Assembly: GCA_025350055.1 (NCBI GenBank)
Contig: JANXYK010000029.1
Coordinates: 124,001-188,000 of the forward strand
Length of the DNA: 64,000 nt
Direction of reading: 5' to 3'
From: Gammaproteobacteria bacterium
GTDB taxonomy: Bacteria; Pseudomonadota; Gammaproteobacteria; Steroidobacterales; Steroidobacteraceae
In this document: one piece after another, positions 10,216 through 18,188 of the stretch
Layout of the letters: each line of letters opens with the position of its first letter
How positions within the stretch are numbered: position 1 is the first letter of the stretch
Program-made: the position numbers and the translations under genes
The notes under the pieces: model-generated
Seen by the model: the letters and a program-made list of their open reading frames with translations, nothing else
Databases searched by the model: none
What the model was told of the DNA's origin: nothing

Positions 10216-11581
10216 CCGGTACTGCGGCAGCGGGCGAGGCAGCCGGCGGCGTTGAATTTTCAGCCGGCGGCTGTTCGACCAGCCAGCCGTTGATCAGCGA
10301 GATGGTCGAGCGATCGAGATTGCCGGCCGCCTGGCGCAGCGAGACGATGTTGTTCAGGTAGCTGTATTTCGCCTGCGCGTAGTTGGTCTGCGCTTGCACC
10401 AGCTGCTGGCGTGCGGTGAGCACATCGATGGCGGTCTTGGTGCCGACTTCATAGCCGGCCTCGGTGGCCTGCAGCGAAATCTGGTTGGACTGCACCGCCT
10501 GCTTGAAGGCGCCCACCTGTGCGATCTGGCTGATCACGCCCTGGTAGGCATCGCGCGCCTGCTGTTCGGTCTGGCGCAAGGTGCGCTCGTAGCCGGAACT
10601 GGCGGCTTTCCAGAGGTACTTGGCCTGGCGCACCCGTGACTGCGTGGCGCCGGCGCTGAACAGCGGCACGGTCACGCCCACCGACCAGACGATGTCCTGC
10701 GTGTTCACGCCCAGCAGCGCCTGCTGCGTCGGCGTCAGATCGTTCCCACCCACGGCCCAGGAGCGCGAGGCCGAGGCATTGACCGAGGGCAGGTGGCCGC
10801 CGATCGCCGTGAGATAGCTGTCGCGGGAAATATCGGCCGCCAGGCGGCTTGCGATCAGGTTCGAATTCTGGCTGAGCGCTGTGGCCACCCAGGTGTCCTC
10901 GCTGGCCGGATCGGGCGAGAGCAATGGCATGCCATCGCGGGGCTTCGCCAGGCGCTGGTACTTCTCGCCGGTGATCGCGCGCAGCTGCTCCTCGGCGCTG
11001 GCCAGCGTGCGCTTGGCGGCGATCACGGCCGCGGCGCTGCTGTCGCGCGTGGCGCGCGCGATCTGCACATCGGTGATCGCGATCAGGCCGACATCGTAGC
11101 GGCGCTCGGCCTGCTCGAGCTGGCGCGAGACCGACTGCAGCGCGGTTTCGTTCGCGGCGACCACGTCCTCGGCGTTCAGCACCGCGAAATACTGCGCGGC
11201 GACGCGCGCGATCAGATCCTGCTGGGCAGCCTGGTAGTTGGCTTCACCCTGCGCCACGGTGCTGCTGGCGGCCTTGAGCGCGATCCAGTTGTCCCAGGAG
11301 AACAGGTTGACCTTGAGGCCCAGGTTGGCCAGCGTGGGCGAAGTGACGGTGTTGCCGGCCACGCCGTTCCAATTCTTGGTGGCATTGGCGTTCAGCGGCA
11401 GCATGTCGAGGATCGCCTGAGTACGGGTCTCGCGCGTCGCCATGTGCAGCGCCGCGGCCTGCTGCATGGTCGGGTCGGCGATCAGCGCATGGTCGTAGAC
11501 GGTCTGCAGGTTTTCAGCGTTGGCCAGGCCGGTGGCGCTGGCGGAGAGCAGCAAAAGTATCCATTGGCGGTTCATGCGCAT
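10196..11581 (-). CDS. tolC: TolC-family outer membrane efflux channel
   Basis: A 461-residue outer membrane channel protein with an N-terminal signal peptide (RQWILLLLSASATGLANA), followed by ENLQTVYDHALIADPT, the usual mature TolC start. Two OEP repeats follow, with long coiled-coil helices and the segment YEVGTKTAIDVLTARQQLVQAQTNYAQ near the C-terminus. It would supply the exit duct for RND pumps or type I secretion; no inner-membrane partner is nearby. The C-terminus ends in a Pro/Ala-rich tail (PPAENSTPPAASPAAAV). It is preceded by the rhodanese and PIMT-like genes on the same strand. The 3' end overlaps waaA by 20 bp. Confidence 0.92.
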   Translation of the reverse strand: MRMNRQWILLLLSASATGLANAENLQTVYDHALIADPTMQQAAALHMATRETRTQAILDMLPLNANATKNWNGVAGNTVTSPTLANLGLKVNLFSWDNWIALKAASSTVAQGEANYQAAQQDLIARVAAQYFAVLNAEDVVAANETALQSVSRQLEQAERRYDVGLIAITDVQIARATRDSSAAAVIAAKRTLASAEEQLRAITGEKYQRLAKPRDGMPLLSPDPASEDTWVATALSQNSNLIASRLAADISRDSYLTAIGGHLPSVNASASRSWAVGGNDLTPTQQALLGVNTQDIVWSVGVTVPLFSAGATQSRVRQAKYLWKAASSGYERTLRQTEQQARDAYQGVISQIAQVGAFKQAVQSNQISLQATEAGYEVGTKTAIDVLTARQQLVQAQTNYAQAKYSYLNNIVSLRQAAGNLDRSTISLINGWLVEQPPAENSTPPAASPAAAVPATPASP

Positions 11582-11611
11582 TTTCCGTGTGTAGTTCCGT
11601 GTGCCGCGCAG

Positions 11612-11938
11612 TCAGTACGCGGGCAGATTCGGGTCGATGTCGCGAGCCCAGGCGGTGATGCCGCCCTGCAGGTTGCTTACCCGGTCAAACCCGTTTGCGA
11701 CCAGGAAATCCGCCGCCCGCTGACTGCGGCCACCCGCCTTGCACATCACAATGATCGCCTGTGCAGCGTCAAGTTCCTTGAAGCGGCTGGGAATTTCATT
11801 GAGGGGGATGGCCACGCTTCCCTCGATGCGGGCCAGCGCCAGCTCCCAGGGTTCGCGTACGTCGAGCAGGCAGTAGGGGCTTTTGGAGTCCATCAGCGCC
11901 TTTAACCCGGCAGGGGTGATCTGGGTTACAGCTTTCAT
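11612..11938 (-). CDS. Rhodanese-domain sulfurtransferase
   Basis: A single-domain rhodanese of 108 residues with no signal peptide. The active loop CKAGGRS carries the catalytic cysteine and six-residue loop typical of sulfurtransferases. The N-terminal LLDVREPWELALARIEGSVAIPL is the conserved CDC25/rhodanese signature. It would move sulfane sulfur between thiol acceptors in the cytoplasm; the physiological donor is unknown. It lies between the PIMT-like gene (3 bp upstream) and TolC (30 bp downstream), an arrangement I recall from other gammaproteobacteria, so co-transcription is likely. Confidence 0.88.
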   Translation of the reverse strand: MKAVTQITPAGLKALMDSKSPYCLLDVREPWELALARIEGSVAIPLNEIPSRFKELDAAQAIIVMCKAGGRSQRAADFLVANGFDRVSNLQGGITAWARDIDPNLPAY

Positions 11939-11941
11939 GGC

Positions 11942-12592
11942 CTAAAACTCGAAAGTCGGCGGGGCCGGGGCGTGCTCCAGGGCCGCAAGCTCGGTTTGGA
12001 ACAGCGCCGTGCCTTGGAATTCGGCCGGACCGGCGCGCCGCACCAGCCGGGCTTCCATGACGGGCCCCGTGCCCACCACGACGAACAGCCGGCCGCCGAA
12101 CTTCAGTGCGCGCTCGAAGCGTGGCTGGTAGATCGGCAGCGAGCCTGTCAGCACCACCACGTCGTAGGCGGTCTCGCTCACCAGGCCCATGCCGTCGGCG
12201 CAGGTGACCTCGACATTGCCGCAGCCTGCCGCGCGCAGGTTGGCACGGGCCGTGGCCGCCAGATCGTCATACAGCTCCAGGGACTGCACCTGGCCGCCCA
12301 TCGTGGCCAGGCAGGCCGAGAGGTAGCCCGAACCCGTGCCCACCTCCAATACCTGATTGCCGGCGCGCACGGCCACGGCCTGCAGGATGCGGCCGGCCAG
12401 CATCGGCGTCAGCATGAACTTGCCATGAGCCAGCGGCAGCGCGCAGTCGGCGCAGGCCAGCGAGCTCAAGGTCGCGGGCACGAAGCGCTCGCGCGGCACT
12501 TTCTGCATCACCTCGAGCGTGTGCGCATCGAATACCGACCAGGTGCGCACCTGCTGGGCGACCATCTGTTGCTGAGCGCTGTTGCTGTTCAT
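11942..12592 (-). CDS. Protein-L-isoaspartate O-methyltransferase family protein
   Basis: A 216-residue SAM-dependent methyltransferase of the PIMT family. The family-typical motif I, VLEVGTGSGYLSACLATMGG, is clear, preceded by QVRTWSVFDAHTLEVM and VPRERFVPATL, which match the PIMT N-terminus. Canonical Pcm repairs isoaspartyl damage. This subgroup, linked to rhodanese and TolC, is a divergent paralogue and its substrate has not been settled to my knowledge. It is the first gene of the leftward trio. The 230-bp gap upstream is shared with the divergent GGDEF/EAL gene and includes a small palindrome at 12708-12720. Confidence 0.85.
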   Translation of the reverse strand: MNSNSAQQQMVAQQVRTWSVFDAHTLEVMQKVPRERFVPATLSSLACADCALPLAHGKFMLTPMLAGRILQAVAVRAGNQVLEVGTGSGYLSACLATMGGQVQSLELYDDLAATARANLRAAGCGNVEVTCADGMGLVSETAYDVVVLTGSLPIYQPRFERALKFGGRLFVVVGTGPVMEARLVRRAGPAEFQGTALFQTELAALEHAPAPPTFEF

Positions 12593-12707
12593 CGTCGTCG
12601 TCGTGGCGTGGAGTGTGTAAGGATACTACGGTTAACTTAATTCCACTTGCCGCCCGTGTGGTCAGCATTGCGTGCGTATAAGGTGTATTCCCCAGTTACC
12701 ATCATAT

Positions 12708-12720
12708 GGTCAATTTGACC
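12708..12720. promoter_or_regulatory. Palindromic operator candidate
   Basis: GGTCAA-T-TTGACC is a perfect 13-bp inverted repeat in the divergent gap between the PIMT-like gene and the GGDEF/EAL gene. Its GGTC/GACC ends resemble sites of GntR/FadR-type repressors. No regulator gene is adjacent, so this is only a candidate. Confidence 0.3.
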
Positions 12721-12822
12721 TCGGTCTGCAGGCGATGGCGGGGTATGCTGCGCTGACTGAATTCACAGGCCGGCGCGCTGCGCGCGGGTGCGGGTTGCAA
12801 TACAGGGGATCGCAGCCACTTC

Positions 12823-15126
12823 ATGTCCACACTGGCCATACTTTGCATGGTTTTTGCGCTATTGGCGTTGCTGCTGCTGGCGCTCTACCTGCTGCAGCGT
12901 CGGCAGCGCGGTGCACTCGAAGGAGTGACGCGCCAGCTGCATCGCATCGCTGTCGGCGGCACTCTGCGCGGTCGCGTGGAACTCGACACCGACCAGCGTG
13001 AAGTCTCGGCGCTGGTGACCGTGGTGAATCACCTGCTGACGCGCGTGGGCACTGCCACGCCGGAAGCGCAGGTCGCGCCGCCCGCCCCGGTGAACGTGCT
13101 GGGTGAACATCTGCACGAGGCCGTGCTGATCCACGGCGCCCGCGGCATCCTCTACGCCAATCCGCAATTTGCACAGTTGATGGGCACCAGCGCGCAAGAG
13201 CTGGCGGGCCGGCGACTCGAAGATCTGGTGCCACCGGAATTTGCCGAACTGGTAGGCGAGAACCTGCGCCACCGCCTGGCGCGCGAGCCGGCGGCGGAGC
13301 GCTATGAAGTCGATCTGCTGGGCCTGCAGGGCCAGCATTCACGCCTCGAACTCAGTTCCTGGCTGATCGAACACGAGGGCCATGCGGCGCTGCTGATCGT
13401 CGGCGTCGAAGTGCTGCCCACGCAGACTGTCGCGGCCCTCGGCGCTGCCGGTGGCGGCCGCTCGCGCGCTCGCACCACGCTGGAATCGATGCCGGGCGCC
13501 GTGCTGACGGTCGATCGCAGCAGCCACGTGGACTACATCAATGCGGCGGCCAGCGAGATGCTGGGCCTGGCCACGGGCAGCGCGCGCGGCATGTCCCTGG
13601 AAGACCTGGCCAAGGTATTCCGCGAGACTGACCGCAAGCTCCTGACCGAGCCCCTGCAGCAGGCGCTGTCGGCCGGCGCGCCGCTGAATCTGGGCCGGCG
13701 CGCGCTGGTGATTGGCCAGGCCGGTGGGCCGGAGCGGTTGATCGAAGTCGCAGCCGCACCGCTGCGCGAAGAGGACGGCAGCAGCAGCGGCGCGGTGTTG
13801 GTGCTGCACGATGTCACGGAATCGCGTGGCCTGACGCGCCAGATTTCTTACCAGGCGGCCCACGATGCGCTCACGGGCCTGGTGAACCGGCGTGAATTCG
13901 AGCGTCGCCTGCAGGAGAGCATCGAGGCTGCGCAGCGCGGTGAGGCGACCCATGTGCTCTGTTACCTGGATCTCGATCGCTTCAAGGTGATCAACGACAC
14001 CAGTGGGCATCTCGCCGGCGACAGCCTGCTGCGCGACATCGCCAAGCTGGTGCGCGCGGCGGTTCGCGACTCCGACGTGGTCGGGCGCCTGGGCGGCGAT
14101 GAATTTGGCATGCTGCTGATCGGTTGCCCGCTCGACAAGGCGCGCCAGATCGCGGATGAAGTGTGCCGCAAGGTGGCCGATCACCGCTTCGTGTGGCGCG
14201 ATCGCATTTTCAATGTGGGCGCGAGTATTGGACTGATCGAGATCGCGCGCGATTCGAGCAACCTCGAGGAAGCGCTGGCCGCGGCCGATTCGGCCTGCTA
14301 CGTCGCCAAGCGCCAGGGCGGCCACGTGGCGGTGTACTCGGCGCGCGATGAGGTCTATGCGCGCGAGAGCGGCGAGATCCACTGGCTGCAACTCTTGCAG
14401 GGCGCGCTCAAGGAAAACCGCTTCCAGCTCTATTGCCAGCCGATCGTGGCCGCCTACGGCGATGGCGATTCGGGCCCGGCCATGGAAGTGCTGGTGCGCC
14501 TGAAGAACGAAGCCGGTGTGCCGGTGGCGCCGGTGGATTTCCTGCAGGCGGCCGAACGTTACCGGCTGATGGGCCTGATCGATCGGCAGATCGTGCAGAC
14601 CACACTCACGGCACTCGGGCGCGGTGCCATCGCCTTGCCGACCAATCGCAGCATCGCCATCAACATTTCGGGCCAGACGCTGGCCGACGCGCAGTTCCTC
14701 GAGTTCGTGGTCGAGTGCTTCGATGCCACGGGTGCCAGCCCCGCGCAGGTGTGCTTCGAGATCGCCGAGAGCGCGGTGATCGCGAATCTCGAGCAGGCGC
14801 GACGTTTCATCGGCGTGCTGCACGGCATGGGCTGCCGCTTCGCGCTCGATGATTTCGGCAGCGGCCTGGGCTCGTTCTCGAACCTGCGGCTGCTGGCGGT
14901 CGACTACCTGAAGATCGACGGCTCGTTCATGCACAACCTGGCGCGCGACACGGTGAACCAGGCCATGGTCTCGGCGATGATCAAGCTGGCGCGCACCCTG
15001 AACTTCAAGGTGATCGCCGAGCACGTGGAAGACGAGACCGTGGCTGATGCCGCGCGCACCATCGGCTGCGATTTCCTGCAGGGCTACGCAATGGGCCGGC
15101 CCGCGCCGCTATCGATGGCGGCCTAG
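12823..15126 (+). CDS. PAS-GGDEF-EAL cyclic-di-GMP protein
   Basis: A 767-residue membrane-anchored regulator of cyclic di-GMP. One N-terminal membrane segment (residues 3-25) is followed by about 30 residues of linker, two PAS-like domains (about 90-190 and 215-340), a GGDEF domain (about 350-500) and an EAL domain (about 515-765). The cyclase motif GGDEF is intact and RDSD sits 5 residues before it, matching an inhibitory I-site. The EAL motif reads EVL, but NISGQ, DDFGSG and KIDGSF are present, so phosphodiesterase activity is plausible. ATG 12823 follows a 230-bp divergent gap. Which activity dominates cannot be decided from sequence. Confidence 0.92.
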   Translation: MSTLAILCMVFALLALLLLALYLLQRRQRGALEGVTRQLHRIAVGGTLRGRVELDTDQREVSALVTVVNHLLTRVGTATPEAQVAPPAPVNVLGEHLHEAVLIHGARGILYANPQFAQLMGTSAQELAGRRLEDLVPPEFAELVGENLRHRLAREPAAERYEVDLLGLQGQHSRLELSSWLIEHEGHAALLIVGVEVLPTQTVAALGAAGGGRSRARTTLESMPGAVLTVDRSSHVDYINAAASEMLGLATGSARGMSLEDLAKVFRETDRKLLTEPLQQALSAGAPLNLGRRALVIGQAGGPERLIEVAAAPLREEDGSSSGAVLVLHDVTESRGLTRQISYQAAHDALTGLVNRREFERRLQESIEAAQRGEATHVLCYLDLDRFKVINDTSGHLAGDSLLRDIAKLVRAAVRDSDVVGRLGGDEFGMLLIGCPLDKARQIADEVCRKVADHRFVWRDRIFNVGASIGLIEIARDSSNLEEALAAADSACYVAKRQGGHVAVYSARDEVYARESGEIHWLQLLQGALKENRFQLYCQPIVAAYGDGDSGPAMEVLVRLKNEAGVPVAPVDFLQAAERYRLMGLIDRQIVQTTLTALGRGAIALPTNRSIAINISGQTLADAQFLEFVVECFDATGASPAQVCFEIAESAVIANLEQARRFIGVLHGMGCRFALDDFGSGLGSFSNLRLLAVDYLKIDGSFMHNLARDTVNQAMVSAMIKLARTLNFKVIAEHVEDETVADAARTIGCDFLQGYAMGRPAPLSMAA

Positions 15127-15149
15127 GCCGCGCGCGTACCGCGCGGGCA

Positions 15150-16079
15150 TCAAGGGGCAGGCGCGTACAGCTCGTTGCTGCGCACGAAGGAATTCAGGAA
15201 CCACCCCATCACTTCACGCTGGCTGCGGTGTAGCCGTAGCGCCTGGAGCTTGCGCAGCTGCGTGGGTTCATCCAGTGGCAGTTGTTGCCAAGGCAGTTGC
15301 GCGGCGCGCGCCGGCGGGCGCAGCGCGTGCAGTCGATGCAGACCGTGTGGCCAGGGCCATTTGAGGCCGGCGTGCACGATCCAGTAGTAGAGCTTCGCCT
15401 GCGGTGCCGCCTCCGGCAGCAACTCGCGCGCCAGCGCGCCGCTGCTGCGATGATCGGCGTGCAGATCCTGCGCAGCCGCGACCAGCATCACGGTGGGCGC
15501 GAATGTCCTGATCACCTTGCCCAGATCGTGGCGCAGGTTGTTGCCCGTGTAGGCGCTGTCATGGCCCAGCGCCTCGGGGTAGGGCACAGCACTGGCGCCT
15601 GTGTAGGCTGAACGCTGCACGCTGTTGCCATCGCCGGCGAGCAGTGCCGTGAGGCCGCGATCGGGATAGCCCAATACAAACTGGTGGTCGCGCGGCACGC
15701 CCAGCAGATCGGCTGCCGCCCGTGCCTCGGCGATGCGCCGCGCGCCCAGTTTTTCGAGGCCGCGCCCCTTGGGGCGCAGCGTTCGCTCGGCAATGATCGC
15801 ATCGATCTCGAAACTGTCGCCGGCCGTGACCCAGACCACGGCGACGGCAGCGCCGGCCGCCACCGCACGTTGCAGGTAACCGCCACAACAGAGCGTTTCA
15901 TCGTCCGGGTGCGGCGCCACCACCAGGATGCGATCGCTCGCATTGGGCAGTGTCATCTCTGGCAGTGGCGCAGGCGTGCGCGCCTCGGTGCCCGAAGCCG
16001 CGCCCAGCGACAGCGACAGCACCAGCGCCAGCGTCAAGGCGATGCCTTGCGCGAGCGGCCAGCGCGATGCGCGCGACAA
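15150..16079 (-). CDS. PIG-L family deacetylase, exported
   Basis: A zinc-dependent N-acetyl-sugar deacetylase of the LmbE/PIG-L family, 309 residues. The HPDDE zinc-site motif (VVAPHPDDETLCCGG) and the later HADHRSSG motif supply the metal ligands. An N-terminal hydrophobic stretch (GIALTLALVLSLSLGAASG) predicts export to the periplasm. The best start is TTG at 16079, 5 bp after the glutathione peroxidase stop, which points to one leftward transcript. The substrate is unknown; candidates include GlcNAc-containing glycolipids or polysaccharide. It converges with the GGDEF/EAL gene 23 bp away. Confidence 0.85.
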   Translation of the reverse strand: MSRASRWPLAQGIALTLALVLSLSLGAASGTEARTPAPLPEMTLPNASDRILVVAPHPDDETLCCGGYLQRAVAAGAAVAVVWVTAGDSFEIDAIIAERTLRPKGRGLEKLGARRIAEARAAADLLGVPRDHQFVLGYPDRGLTALLAGDGNSVQRSAYTGASAVPYPEALGHDSAYTGNNLRHDLGKVIRTFAPTVMLVAAAQDLHADHRSSGALARELLPEAAPQAKLYYWIVHAGLKWPWPHGLHRLHALRPPARAAQLPWQQLPLDEPTQLRKLQALRLHRSQREVMGWFLNSFVRSNELYAPAP

Positions 16080-16084
16080 TCGGC

Positions 16085-16669
16085 CTACTTGGCGGTGCCG
16101 GGCTTGCTGGCGGCCAGCAGGGCGTTGATCGCGGCATTGAGTTCGGGCGATTCCGGCGTCACCTTGCTGTCGAAATAGTGGGTGACCGTGCCGTCAGGCT
16201 TGACCAGGTACTTGTTGAAATTCCACTGCGGCTCTTTGGTCTGGCGCGCGAGTTCCTTGAATACCGGGTTCGCCTCCGCGCCCTTGACCGGCATCGGCAC
16301 CAGCATCACGAATTTCACGCCGTAGTTGATGTAGCAGATCTCCGCAGTCTCCGTGTCGGTCTTGGCTTCCTGGTTGAAGTCGTTCGAGGGAAAGCCCACG
16401 ACCACCAGTCCCTGATCCTGGTATTGCTCGTGCAGCGCTTCGAGCCCCTTGAACTGCGGCGTGAAGCCGCAGTGGCTGGCGGTGTTCACCAGTAGCAGCG
16501 GCTTGCCGGCAAAGGCCTTGCAGATGTTCACGGTCTCGGTGGAACGGAGCTTCGTGAAATCGTGATCGAGCCATGCCGGGCACTCGCTCGCGTTGGCTTG
16601 AGTTGCAGCCCCAAGCAGCACCAGTGCGCCTAGGATGAAGCGCGGGAATCGCGTGGCATGGCTGGACAT
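16085..16669 (-). CDS. Glutathione peroxidase-like thiol peroxidase, exported
   Basis: A 194-residue glutathione peroxidase-family protein with a cleavable signal (ILGALVLLGAATQANA). The catalytic motif NTASHCGFTPQ has cysteine rather than selenocysteine. GFPSNDFNQEA supplies the conserved Asn/Gln and WNFNKYLV the catalytic Trp and Asn. Cys-type members usually take electrons from thioredoxin rather than glutathione. As an exported enzyme it would remove lipid or organic peroxides in the periplasm (inference). It is the first gene of the pair with the PIG-L deacetylase and is divergent from the M20 peptidase. Confidence 0.9.
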   Translation of the reverse strand: MSSHATRFPRFILGALVLLGAATQANASECPAWLDHDFTKLRSTETVNICKAFAGKPLLLVNTASHCGFTPQFKGLEALHEQYQDQGLVVVGFPSNDFNQEAKTDTETAEICYINYGVKFVMLVPMPVKGAEANPVFKELARQTKEPQWNFNKYLVKPDGTVTHYFDSKVTPESPELNAAINALLAASKPGTAK

Positions 16670-16767
16670 GGCTGGCTCCTTCGATGTGGTTTGGCCGGCG
16701 CAGTATAGCCTTGCTGGCCGTTACGGGTTCGACGTAGGCTGTGGCCTCAACTGCGGGAGAACTCACT

Positions 16768-18183
16768 GTGCGCATTATCGCCATTGCCAGCCTGTTCATT
16801 GCCACTGTTGTTACTGCCGGGGCCACTGCCACGGCTGCCGAGTTGCGATCCGACCAAGTGGCATTCCGCGAGCTCTACAAGGAGCTGGTCGAAACCAAGA
16901 CCGCGCTGTCGGATGGCAGTTGTACGCTGGCTGCCGAGCGCATGGCGGCGCGACTGCGCGCGGCCGGCTTCAAGGATGAAGACCTGCGCCTGTTCAGCGT
17001 GGACGACCATCCCAAAGAGGGTGGACTCGTGGCGGCCCTGGCGGGGAAGGATCCCAAGGCCCAGGCCATCTTGCTGCTCGCGCACATCGATGTGGTGGAA
17101 GCCAAGCGTGAAGACTGGACGCGCGACCCCTTCGTGCTGGTGGAGGAAGGCGGCTATTTCTATGGCCGCGGCAGCTCCGATGACAAGGCGCATGCGGCGA
17201 TCTTCACCGACACGCTGGTGCGGCTGAAGAGCGCGGGCACACGGTTGCGCCGACCCCTGAAGCTGGCGCTCACCTGCGGCGAGGAAACAGGCGGCGCCTT
17301 CAACGGTGCCGAATGGCTGTCGGGTCAGCACAAGGACTGGATCGAGGCCCAGTTCGCACTCAACGAGGGGAGCGTGGGCACGCGCGATGCGAATGGCAAA
17401 CGCATTTCGATCGGCATCCAGGCCGGCGAGAAGGTCTATCAGGATTTTCGCATCGAGGCGCGCAACCCCGGTGGCCACAGCAGCCGGCCGCGCCCCGATA
17501 ACGCAATCTACAGCCTGGCCGCGGCGCTGGTGCGCATTGGCCAATATGAATTTCCGGTGCAGTTCAGCGACACGACGCGCGCGTACTTCACCGAGATGGC
17601 CAGGATCACCGGCGGGGAAGCGGGCGCTGCGATGACGCGGCTGCTCGCCAATCCGGGTGACCTCGAAGCCAATGCCATCGTCTCGAAGGATGCGACTTTC
17701 CATTCGATGTTGCGCACGACCTGCGTGGCCACGCGCCTCGATGGCGGACACGCCAACAATGCGCTGGCGCAACGTGCAGGCGCGAACATCAATTGCCGCA
17801 TGTTCCCGGGCGATCCGATCGACAATGTGCTGGCGCAGCTGGTGAAGGCCGCCGCGGACCCGTCGATCAGCATCGTGCCTACAGGCTTGCTGAGCTTAAC
17901 ACCCGCGCCACCCCCGCTGACTCCGCTCGTGTACGGCACCGCCAAGACACTGGCGGAGAAGCACTTCCCGGGCGTGCCCATGCTGCCCGGGATGTCGACT
18001 GGCGCGACCGATGGCCGCTTCCTCAATGCCGCGGGCATTCCCACCTATGGCGTGCCGGGCCGCTTCTCTGATCCGGATGGCAACGGCGTGCATGGTCTCA
18101 ACGAGCGCAAATCGGTGCAGGGTCTGTATGAAGAGCGCGACTACCTGTATGAGTTGATCCAGGCTTACGCCAACAGCAAGTAG
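16768..18183 (+). CDS. M20 family metallopeptidase, exported
   Basis: A 471-residue M20/M28-type zinc peptidase with a signal peptide (IIAIASLFIATVVTAGATATAA). Metal ligands are visible in order: LLLAHIDVVEA, GRGSSDDKAH, the catalytic pair CGEETGG, and a C-terminal His region (GNGVHGLNERKSV). NPGGHSSRPRPDN marks the dimerisation/lid domain. GTG 16768 is chosen because GGGAGA-like sequence lies 7 nt upstream, although the frame begins at 16741. Members hydrolyse dipeptides, acyl-amino acids or carbamoyl compounds. The class V aminotransferase starts 5 bp downstream and is also exported, so the two may act on one periplasmic substrate. Confidence 0.88.
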   Translation: MRIIAIASLFIATVVTAGATATAAELRSDQVAFRELYKELVETKTALSDGSCTLAAERMAARLRAAGFKDEDLRLFSVDDHPKEGGLVAALAGKDPKAQAILLLAHIDVVEAKREDWTRDPFVLVEEGGYFYGRGSSDDKAHAAIFTDTLVRLKSAGTRLRRPLKLALTCGEETGGAFNGAEWLSGQHKDWIEAQFALNEGSVGTRDANGKRISIGIQAGEKVYQDFRIEARNPGGHSSRPRPDNAIYSLAAALVRIGQYEFPVQFSDTTRAYFTEMARITGGEAGAAMTRLLANPGDLEANAIVSKDATFHSMLRTTCVATRLDGGHANNALAQRAGANINCRMFPGDPIDNVLAQLVKAAADPSISIVPTGLLSLTPAPPPLTPLVYGTAKTLAEKHFPGVPMLPGMSTGATDGRFLNAAGIPTYGVPGRFSDPDGNGVHGLNERKSVQGLYEERDYLYELIQAYANSK

Positions 18184-18188
18184 CGGCA

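Noticed and set aside
13339-15024. 561-residue minus-strand frame opposite the GGDEF/EAL gene
   Set aside because: Antisense to intact GGDEF and EAL catalytic motifs; no ribosome binding site or family signature.
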